A stretch of 29,703 nt of DNA, taken from Chromera velia (lineage: Eukaryota; Sar; Chromeraceae). The notes under the pieces were generated by a model. It was given only the letters and a program-made list of their open reading frames with translations. It searched no databases and was not told the DNA's origin. A program made the translations under genes and the position numbers. Positions 1 to 8,502 of the stretch are shown here, one piece after another. Where the stretch lies: positions 1-29,703 of the forward strand of contig JAHBMJ010001523.1 in the NCBI GenBank assembly GCA_018398765.1, in the 5' to 3' direction. Each line of letters opens with the position of its first letter. Position 1 is the first letter of the stretch.

Positions 1-651
1 TTGACTTGAGGATGTATGACTTTTGACTTGTGACTTGCAGTTTGGCTGAAGAAACGGTAGATCGATTACAGAAGTTAGTCTATTCCAGCCTTCCTCGTCT
101 TTCTCCTCTTCTCTGTCACATACCCTCTGTGCATGCGTGCATGCGTGTGTGTGTGTGTGCGTGTGTGCAGGATGCATCTGGCAACCAGGCGCGTGCAGTG
201 ATCATGTTTGACTACTTCCCCCGATCCCCCGCAGTGACTCTCTATAGCCTCCAGGTAGGTCCTTCTGCATCTGTCTGTCTGTTCGCTTTGAGACAAGCAG
301 AGGTATAGAATAAACAGACTGGACCTTGTGAGACTCGGGATGAGGGAGTTCCCAGGGGTGGCTTGTGACGCTTTCGCAAAGCACTCTCTCTCCATGTCCT
401 GTGACCATCTTTCCTCTTTCCCTTCCCTTCTCTCAGGATGCACTTCTTTTCTGTTCTCTTCTTGCTTCTCCCCGTCCTCTCCTCTCCTCTCGTCTTTTCA
501 TTTCTTTCCGGACGTACGTCTAGACGCATGAGATACCTATCTCCTCAAGTCAGTCAATCGTGAGTCGCACACCAAGCGAAGAACCCAAAGGTTGGCCGGC
601 CCTGGCATCAATCTGCAGCTTATTCCAATGTACTCCTGTACTCTTTCTGCC

Positions 652-683
<32 letters not shown>

Positions 684-3600
684 CCCTGTCTGTCTGGGTT
701 CATACAGATGCTCTGCCTGGACTCGAACCTCTCTCGTCTGGTTTCAAAAGTCCGTATCGAGATCGAGAAGGTGAGGGAGAAGAAGCGAATTCCATCAGAC
801 GTCGTGCGGGCGAAGGAAGGGAAAGCAGCAAAGGGGTCGTCAAGGGGCAAAATCTGGGACTTCTTCCAGGAAGGGAGGTCTGTCTGGTGCATGGTTCATT
901 CATTTATTCTTCCTTGACTGATTCATTTATCTTCTCTCTGCCTCCAAGTCTCCCTTCCTTTCCAACTCTTGTCGTTCGTTCCTTCCTTCCTTCTTTCGTT
1001 CCCCCTTCTCCTTTCCCTTTCTTCCCTCCTTCCTTCCTTTCTGATTCGGTTTGTTTTTCTGGCCGTCGGCTCTGCCAGTCTGGCCCATCCCATTTTTTTC
1101 CTCGAAGTCCTCAAGCACGTTCTTTCTTTCATGATCTTCTCCTCTGCTGCCCTTTCATTTGATGACTCTCGATTACATTCGTTTCCTGTGTTTCTCTGAA
1201 AAAGAGAGGCGCTGTCTGGCGTGTGTATCGCTCCCTTGCCTCTTCTCTCTTTTTTGTGTATGTATGTCGTGATGCTCCCATTGGTGATTGCAACATGCAG
1301 GTGGAGACAGGCGGTGGCACGTTCTTCATCTCCTACGGGAAGGAAATCCTTCTGCATTGGCTCTATTGGCAGCAACCTGTCGGGAATGGCTGATGGTGCG
1401 AATGGAGGCCAGAGGAAGGCCACAGTCACGCAGAGGAGAGTGGCCTGCTTTGAGGTTGGTGTGCATGTCGACGTTGTATGCATGCCAGTCTGGCTGGCTC
1501 TGTCAATCACAAAACCCATGTTGGCAACACTTTTTCACCTCCAGTGCACGCCTTTGTCTGTCGCCCGCGCCTTGTAGAGCTCCAGTATTTGTCTTTTCCT
1601 GGCTACTTTGTCCAGGTTTGCTGATTGTCATGCACTCGCTGTATTGCCGCCTTTTATTTTGCCTCTTTCGACATTGCCTTCCTTCTTCATTTGTAACTTT
1701 GGCTGTGGGCCCTTCCTGCTCTATTGAAGCCATCTCCACTCACTCAATTATCCCTTGGTGACTCTGTTTGTGCATCTGTTAGCTCATTCTTATTCATTTT
1801 GCAGGTCGACCTTCCAGAGACAGCCCCCGAGTACATCCACCCGGCAGAGGCCTTGGCGATCCTCTCGACGAAACTCCGGGAGGGGGACGTGGTGGTGGTG
1901 GACATCGGGGACGTGACGCTCTGGTCTGCCCTCGCCCTGGTGCTCAGACCGGGGGTGCGCGTGCTGTCCTCGCTGTCTATGGGCACGATGGGATACGCAG
2001 TGCCTGGGGCAATCGCGGCGGCACTCGCCCGTCCCGACAATCAGGTCTTCGCACTTGCGGGTGAGTGAGTGAGTGAGTGAGAGTGCATGTGAGTGATTCA
2101 GTGAAGGAGCGCAAAAGTGAAGCGTTGATAAGAGAAAAAAGGAAGAGGGGCAAAAGCAAGAGAAGACAGGGCAAGTTCAAGTGAGACAGTTTGTGAAAGA
2201 AGCAGAAAAACCCGCGGGTGTCACGTACTGGAATGCTCATGAGAAGTCGAAATGGCAGGCGTTCTTCCTTCCTGCATATCCTGGTGCTCCAACTCACTTT
2301 CTGTCTTCTGTGCCTCCTTCCTTTCCTCCCTTTGTGTCTGTTGACTCTCCATTCTTCTTATTTCATTCATCTCTTCCTTCCTTCCCTGCCTGCCTGCCTG
2401 CAGGAGACGGGGGGCTCCAGATGTCCTCCAACGAGCTGGCGACTGCAGTGCAGATGGGGTGCTCCAACCTGCGTTGCCTGATTCTCCGCAACAGTGTTCT
2501 GGGGAGGGTGTACTTCGGTTTTGAGGGGGCGGGGGGCACTGATGTGGGCTGTCCTGATCTGCTCTTGATGGCACAGTCGCTGCATGGGGGGAAGGGGGGG
2601 AGAACTCAGACAGTTGAGGAGGCGGAAACAGTGATCAGTGATGCCTGTGCTCATAAAGGAGTGTACATCATTGACGCTGTCACCGACCCCGAGTTGAAGG
2701 CCGAGATGGCCAAAATGAAACCGACTGTGAGCATCTTTGAGCAACTAGCAGACATCCTGCCTTCCGCATCTGCTCTGAGTCCCGCAGACTTGGAGCTTTT
2801 GGCTGCTTTTGATGTCTCAGGGACGGGACATCTCTCGATTGAACAGCTTCGCGTTGCAAGAGAGGTCTTGTTGGAATTTGATAAAGACAAAGATTCCAGA
2901 CTGACAGAAGAGGAAAAATTGGAAGTCCTCAACAGACTCCGAAACGGACAACTCCTTCCAATTGCATCGTCTGTACGACCTCTGACAGAACCTGAGCTGT
3001 CAGATCTCGAGGTGACGCGACTAGCAGACGGAGATCCGTCGACCCCTGTCCCTGGCAGTTGTCTCCGGTACATCGGAGACATCAAGGATGTTCTGAGTGG
3101 CACCCCAGATCCAAAATTGTTGGAAGATGAGTTCGATGCCTCCCGATTCGTTGCGGGTTTTGAGCTCGGAACGTTTCCGAAAAGCCTGCAGAGCCTAGGG
3201 GAGCTTCTGGTGATAGGTGGGTACGCATACTGGAGACCAACAGACCAGAACGACCAAGACACCTACTACGTGACTCAGAAGGGCCCGAAGTTCAGGAGCG
3301 TGTCGTTTGTGGGAGTAGAGAGGCCGCTTTCGGGGGGGGAGCCCGACTTCCTCGCCCGTTTCTCCGCCTTCGATTCGCCTATGCAGTGGTCCCGAATCCT
3401 CAACGACGTTTACATGCAGGTACGTACATGCGTTTCTCTGTCTTCTCTTTCAATGCACACGCACAAATCTGCACTTACGAAACAGTATAGGCTCTGGTGC
3501 TTCTTGTGAGGGTGTGCATTCAGATCTAGCACGCAAAAGCCTTCGCTTTTCTTTCATTCTCTTCCCCTCGCTTTGGTCCTGGTCGGTGCATGGCGTGTTG

Positions 3601-4904
3601 CAGGACAGCATGCCCTTTCTTATTTCTTCTGGCGCTTCTTCATGGCATGTGATCGAGATAGAAATCGTTTGATCGTAGTTTCGTATTCCAGATCTGTCGT
3701 TTCGGTTTTCCTGCGTGCTCTTTCTGCCTACCAACCTACTTGCTGTCGTCTGACGCACGCAGGTGAAGGCCCCCTTCTTCTTCCACGGAATCGCAGAGCT
3801 GGCCGTAGCAGAGGCAACGGCCATCGCGCTCGCTCCAGTGAGAGGCGAGAGCCTCCAGGCAAACCCCAAGAAGTACTACACACAGGCCGAATTGCACACG
3901 CGCAACCTGTGCATGGCTGTGGTGGGGTTGGTCTCAGCGAACACTCTGGTGGAGGACCCTGTTCTGAGGGGGCAGCTGGAGACGCAGCTCTACAGTGGGG
4001 GGGTGGGCAGCAAGTCGGATGCGGCGTCCGCACAGAAAGCAGAAAAGAAAAGGACAGCTGAATTGGTCAGTAAGCAAGTCGCACAATGATAGGATGCCCT
4101 CGTTTCTCTGTGTGGATGTCCTGCGTTTCTGTCTGTTCGAAGGGGAAGGGAAAGCTCTTTTTCCACCTCCTGTTTGCCATCTTTCTAATCTCAGTTTGTG
4201 TGATTGACGTGGATATGCGGATGGTTGCAGATTCGGAAGCTGTCCTCAGGGGAGAATTGTGAGGGACGGCCGGGGGCTGCTCATGAGGAGATCCACAACA
4301 GACTGGAGCAGGCAAGCAAGGCACTGCAGACGCACACACACGCAGTGAGCTTGAAACGTCTGGTCAGTCAGATACTCGGGGGGTAGACTTGTCGCCTACT
4401 CAGTTCTTGTTTCTCTCTTCCTGTCCTCGCCGGGTTGTTTCTTGCCTTCCTTGCTCTCCTTCTTCTCTTTGTCAACTCTCGCAGTCGAGTTTGCAGAGCT
4501 GAGACCTAAGTGGACCCATGCTGAGAGAAAAAAGAGGCGAAGCATCTGAAAAAAAGATCCTACAGTCAACGGAAAAGGGCATTCAAATGGCGGAGAGGAG
4601 AGAAAGAGGAGGCACATGAGAACAAAATCAAAGCCTTGATTCAGACTTTGCGTTGCTCTGTCTACACTGTCGAAGTAGAAGTGCGTATACGTGTCTTCGT
4701 CTCTCTTTCTGTGATAAGCCCTTCCCCCTTTTTTGTTTCATGTTTGTGTTCTCTGAATATCCCCCCTCGTGCATGCAGGTAGGAGAGGACGAGGACGTGA
4801 AGCCCCCGATGGTCAACGGAGTCTTCCATCTCCACGCGTCCTCCCTCGCCTCCGCGATCTTCCTGAAGATCCACGTCATCTCCAGTGCAAAGCAGCTGCC
4901 CTGA
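1..4904 (+). CDS. 5'-partial gene: TPP enzyme (acetolactate synthase-like) - EF-hand pair - acetolactate decarboxylase-like fusion
   Basis: Well-supported exons are 1805-2060, 2404-3419, 3763-4065, 4231-4382, 4566-4680 and 4779-4904 (stop TGA 4902-4904). All have GT-AG borders and keep phase, giving 655 residues from position 1805. Residues 1-150 form the C-terminal PP domain of the acetolactate synthase/pyruvate oxidase family: a VVVVDIGD strand, SMGTMGYAVPGAI, then GDG (86-88), followed 26 residues later by RN where the family usually has NN. Residues 222-233 and 245-256 are EF-hand loops. From about residue 305 the sequence resembles alpha-acetolactate decarboxylase: ELGTF (339-343), GELLVIGGYAY with Glu352, and FHLH (His631, His633) followed by His646, which recall the metal ligands of that family. 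The PYR domain and catalytic Glu are not seen; they would lie upstream or in unresolved exons. The TPP assignment is firm; the decarboxylase assignment is made by eye and is moderate. Confidence 0.7.
171..254 (+). other. probable upstream exon of the fusion gene
   Basis: This is an 84-nt open stretch in phase 0 (DASGNQARAVIMFDYF...). It has a GT-rich run ending in TGTGCAG before it and donor GTAGGT after it. Only this frame is open. It may belong to the central domain of the TPP enzyme but no motif proves it. A very short piece at about 41-56 before it could be another exon. Confidence 0.45.
652..698 (+). repeat. (TGTC)n microsatellite
   Basis: About ten TGTC/CTGT units with one CCC interruption, lying in the intron just before the acceptor at 707. 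It acts as part of the pyrimidine-rich tract on the sense strand. Confidence 0.9.
708..1458 (+). other. unresolved upstream exons of the fusion gene (about 708-877 and 1301-1458)
   Basis: Acceptors CATACAG (ending 707) and CATGCAG (ending 1300) are clear. In 708-877 the frame starting MLCLDSNLSRLV is open and includes a consensus GTGAGG at about 768 that could be an earlier donor. In 1301-1458 the frame containing SALALLAATCREWLMVRMEA looks most like the helix before a TPP-enzyme PP domain and ends in phase 0 at 1458, matching the VDLPE exon, but it does not join the first frame cleanly. Another frame (VETGGGTFFISYGKE) is also protein-like. Either exon borders are missed or this part of the gene is damaged. 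Confidence 0.35.
1805..2738 (+). other. TPP-binding PP domain of the fusion gene (two exons)
   Basis: Exon 1805-2060 ends in phase 1 and joins exon 2404 to rebuild ALAGDGGLQMSSNELATAV, so the intron (2061-2403) splits the GDG motif. The donor GTGAGT and acceptor TGCCTGCAG are good. The GDG-X26-N spacing fits the diphosphate/magnesium-binding motif of TPP enzymes. The segment after it (GVYIIDAVTDPE) matches the usual last strand of the domain. Overall it looks closest to catabolic acetolactate synthase (AlsS) and related pyruvate oxidases, but other members of the superfamily cannot be excluded by eye. Confidence 0.85.
2769..2938 (+). other. EF-hand pair inside the fusion gene
   Basis: Two helix-loop-helix units lie back to back. 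Loop 1 (DVSGTGHLSIEQ) has Asp at position 1, Ser at 3, Thr at 5 and Gly at 6, but Gln instead of the usual Glu at position 12, so calcium affinity may be weak. Loop 2 (DKDKDSRLTEEE) is canonical, with Asp at 1, 3 and 5 and Glu at 12. Helices such as SPADLELLAAF precede loop 1. This suggests calcium control or a structural linker between the two catalytic parts. Confidence 0.85.
3060..4904 (+). other. acetolactate decarboxylase-like C-terminal region
   Basis: The order of landmarks follows bacterial acetolactate decarboxylase (AlsD/BudA): an N-terminal RYIGDIKDVLSG resembling the QYSTINALMLG start, LGTF, GELLVIGGYAY resembling DGEMIQMGTKFY, then PFFFHGIAEL resembling VFYAVKLTG, and finally GVFHLH resembling GFHLHF with a third His 13 residues on (11 in the bacterial enzyme). 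A charged insertion (about residues 490-600; QKAEKKRTAEL and EKEEAHENKIKAL) separates the middle from the HLH part. The chain stops 17 residues after the third His, so the C-terminal tail that carries another active-site Glu in the bacterial enzyme seems absent or moved. Comparison is from memory of the family. Confidence 0.45.
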
Positions 4905-6200
4905 TCGATTCGATTCAATGGAGTGAGTTTCTTGTTGAGACACGGGACTGAGTGAGATACAGAGCCCACAATATGACCGGAAAGACAGACCAAAGAGAGG
5001 AAGACAAAAAAAAAAAAGAAAGCGGGATAGGTGAGGACAGTGACTCAAGGATAGGAAACAAGAGGGACAGTCTTTGCTGTTTGTATTCTTCGCAGTGATT
5101 GCAAGCCTTTGTTAGTGAACAAACAGAGGCAAGCAACAGCTGCACGCGGACCAACCGATGCGTTCTCTTCTTGAAAGAAAGAATTGTGCACGAGACCAGA
5201 CAGTCACTGTATGCGTAGACCAAATTTGCCTGACATGTCTGCAGTGCACTATCGAAGAAACCCAAGTATTCAAACAATGACCGTATTGCTCACTCCCTCT
5301 CTCTGCCTGCTACTGCTTCTACTTTCTGTCTCATCCGCATGGGATCATCGAAGCGGCTGCTTTCTTTCTTCCCTTTTTGATTGAAAATGAAACCAGAGGG
5401 TCCCTAGCCGGAAGGAAGAGGGCTGAGGCCAAGCGGAAGTCTGTTGCTCTTTCCTTCCTTTTCTTTCTTTGCTTGGAAGTGAAGTTCACGAATGGAGAAT
5501 GAATGAATGAAGAGCCAGATGTTCAGACTGTCTGTCGCTTTTGAGTAGAGGAACGGAAAGCGTTTTCTCTCTGCACAGTTGTTCGACGTGGCGGCTGGAT
5601 GGATGCATGTGTGTCCAAATGGTTTTGATGGCCGACTGTGGCCCAGCATGCCGGATGCATGGCTGGACGGGCCCTGGTGGGTCAGAAAGTGGAGGGGCGT
5701 TGAGGAGAGACGAGCGTGATACGCATAAGTCCTTTGAATGAGTGCATGTCTCGAAGCAAAGGGATGTTCGCACTACATGCATGTGGGGGGTCTCGCATGG
5801 CATCTAGCTGTGATTTTGAGTGGACGGGGCCCCTTGAACAAGCCACCGCATACACAGTTTGCCTGTAGGGACCGCGGGTGTTGTAACAGTTAGAAGCGAT
5901 GCGCAGCTGCCTGCTCCGTGTGAGCGTCCGAGGCTGGGCTCGGGGGACACGGTGAAAAAAAGTTCGCCAAGGGACGCTGAACTCCCTCCCCCGCAAAGAA
6001 TCACGCTATTGCCATTTCAGGGTCCCACGCCTCATCTAGGCAGATCTGAAGTGCCTTCCGAAGCGAAGAGAAGTGGAGTTCATGTCACACGAGCAAAGAA
6101 AGCGAAACAGGTGGCGGGTGCGCGGCAGAAAAACAAATCAAAAAAACGGATACCTGACCAGCAAAAATTAAGGCAGGCAGGAAAGTAGATGGAAAAGAAG
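4905..6200. other. intergenic, no supported gene
   Basis: The 3' flank of the fusion gene. It has several short open frames on both strands without splice support, motif or protein-like composition. I see no RNA gene or repeat of note apart from a short A-run at 5007-5018. Confidence 0.5.
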
Positions 6201-7440
6201 CCCGCAAGAATCTAACAGGTTGTTTCAATCTTTAAAATCTATTAATTGACCCAAGCTGGTGATTCGCCCAAAGTGGCGTGAACACTGAACACATTTTGCT
6301 CGTGAGCATACCATTCAGCAAGGAACTAAAAGCATGCAGAGCTTGATGCAACTTGAAAGTTGATGGGAAGTTGACACACTTTCACCAAGTTGACTGAATT
6401 CACATAGGCGCGTCATAGCGGCAGAACTTGAAGCTTGCAATGCATTTATGTTGTTAAAGCAGTGCAGTTTCTCGAAAAAAGTATACGGCATGCATTGAAA
6501 AGCTGTTTAGAAAGATTGACTATATCCCACATCATTTGATTATTTTAAAAAGGTTTTTGATTAGTATATATTTTGTTTTAGTGGTTTTCGTTTAACTTAC
6601 TGTATACTAATTAAAATTAATTTTTTTAATGAACGAGAATTAATAAAGAAATTGAAAATTGGATTAAAAAACTAAATGACCTATGAATCACTCTAAGGCT
6701 TACTTCAAATCTTAAGGTTTTTCCACTTCCTTAAAGAAGCCAGTATAAAAGCTAGTATAAAAGACCATAACTCACTATATAATTGAACCACATAATTCTA
6801 TAACTAAGCTTCCTCAGGCTAAATATATAGTTCTAGTTCATGTCATTGATGCCAGTACACTGGCATCCAGACGTGCATACTTTATATTATATACTATAGC
6901 GTATATAGTAATATATAGGAATCAATCAATCAATCTTTTTTTTTCAGCTTTTTTTTTAAGGAATGCATGAATAAACCGGTTGGACTCAACCGTTGGAGCC
7001 TATATAGGCCCGAAGTCTAGGTCCGGGCCCTAGGGTGGAAGTAAAATTCTGGCAGTCTATCTTCTTTATTCCAATTTTCTTTAAAATAATGCATAACAAC
7101 AAAAGAAGTTAAAAGAATGTTAAAAAACTATATATTTCAAAAAGCTAGTCAAAAAGTTTTTTAAATTATAATATTATTATATATAATTCATTAAATACAT
7201 ACTTCTGCTAACGTTTTTTCAGTATCGAGTTAAGTTGAAGGGAGTTCATCTTATACCAGAGTGAACTGAAGACTCCATGTACCAGTGTTACATCGTCTCT
7301 ATTCAGACAAGTTGTTCATTGAATGCTCATGCACCACTGAACTTGAAGCACCGGCTGAAAGCCTGAAACGTTAGCTGAAACGCAGAAAAAGAGCTCTGGT
7401 GTACGATACGATTCCTATATTGACATCAAACGCAACAAAT
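6200..7440. other. AT-rich island without coding signal
   Basis: Base composition shifts sharply from the GC-richer flanks to long A/T runs between about 6200 and 7440. It holds small palindromes: GATGCCAGT/ACTGGCATC (6848-6867), TACTATA/TATAGTA just downstream, and GCCTATATAGGC with a CTAGG...CCTAG pair near 6998-7032. No transposon termini were found. It may be a decayed repeat or simply non-coding spacer. Confidence 0.5.
6848..6867. repeat. perfect 9-bp inverted repeat, 2-base spacer
   Basis: GATGCCAGT (6848-6856), AC, then ACTGGCATC (6859-6867). It is a GC-richer hairpin standing in AT-rich DNA. Confidence 0.8.
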
Positions 7441-8001
7441 TTTATGGATTGAATCAAGGCGCAGGACGGATGCTTTTCCTTCGCGCGGTTTTGGTCTTCA
7501 CGTCAACTGAGAAATTGACAGAGGCCTGTTACTCTACAGATTTTGTACAGCTGAGAGGCAGGATCCAAAAGCGATCGGCTCGGCATACGGGCAAAGGCAA
7601 ACAACCAGGGAATCAAACCGAGATAAATAAACTGGGCGAGAATCAAGGAACAAGGAACAATCAGGTCAAGACGACCTCGCGCACATTGACCCTTTTAAAC
7701 TCTGCACCAAAAAGCGAAAACATGCTTCACCATTTCTTCCGGTCTCGTCACAAGTAAAGACCTGAAACAAATTTCACGTTTCCCGTTCAGCACTTCCGCT
7801 GACCTCGACCCAGAGCAGACCTTTTCTTCCCTTACTTGTACAGGTGTAGAAGCAGAAGCAGAAGCAATACAAAATGAACTCCCCGAACCCTCTCACAACT
7901 CCACGTCTCACGCTGCAGAAGTGCTGCAGGCTCTCTCTGCCACGCATGGAGGGCTGGAACGACCCCATCGATCCCCCCCGACATCCTCCATCCTCCCTCA
8001 C

Positions 8002-8033
<32 letters not shown>

Positions 8034-8181
8034 GCGTGCAGACAGGTCAGAAGCTCTTCTCTGACTACTGTTGCACTGGAAGGGTGAGTGAAAGAAAGAA
8101 AGAACCACCCATCCACAAGTTGAACGAACAGGGTCTGACTGACGAAAGTAACCAGGCACTGCAGTCACTTCAGGAGCACAC
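7441..8181. other. intergenic or 3' end of the minus-strand gene; undecided
   Basis: A plus-strand open frame at 7449-7757 and a plus-strand Glu/Ala-rich stretch near 7845-8000 look mildly protein-like but lack start, splice or family support. On the minus strand this is where the last exon(s) of the Ser/Arg-rich gene should lie. One candidate final piece (VREELLTCLHA, about 8085-8045) needs a TAG acceptor and is not convincing. Confidence 0.3.
8001..8031. repeat. (AGAC)n microsatellite
   Basis: Seven or eight AGAC units; on the minus strand they read (GTCT)n. Confidence 0.9.
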
Positions 8182-8468
8182 CTGCCCGACGAAGGCCATC
8201 CATTTTCGCTGCCAACTGTGCCTGCACGCATGTATGTGGTCACGCCAACACAGAAAGAAGAAACGTCAGTCACCCTGCCTGCACTCGTTTCTTTCCCCCG
8301 TGTTCGAACTGCTATGGGAAGAGAAAAAGATAAAAGAAGGCCAATCGACTGGAGGCTGATGATGAGGATTCGTCAGAAGGATTCATTTGAGAAACCCGGG
8401 CAGGCAGAAAGGGAGGAAGGACAAAAGGGGAGGGAGGCCTCGAGGGAAGGAAGAAAGAAAGGAAGAAA

Positions 8469-8502
<34 letters not shown>

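Noticed and set aside
560-1162. 200-codon plus-strand frame across the intron region
   Set aside because: Most of it is TGTC repeat and TTCC-rich intron; the exon part is better read in another frame.
2651-3262. 203-codon minus-strand frame rich in Ser
   Set aside because: Shadow of the TPP/EF-hand exon, whose plus-strand frame carries recognisable motifs.
4484-4565. Possible exon after CTCGCAG (EFAELRPKWTHAERKKRRS)
   Set aside because: Protein-like in one frame, but that frame hits TGA and does not fit the phase of neighbours. Skipping it (donor at 4383, acceptor at 4565) gives a clean join.
7449-7757. 102-codon plus-strand frame
   Set aside because: Low similarity to any protein pattern I know, no splice support, next to AT-rich spacer.
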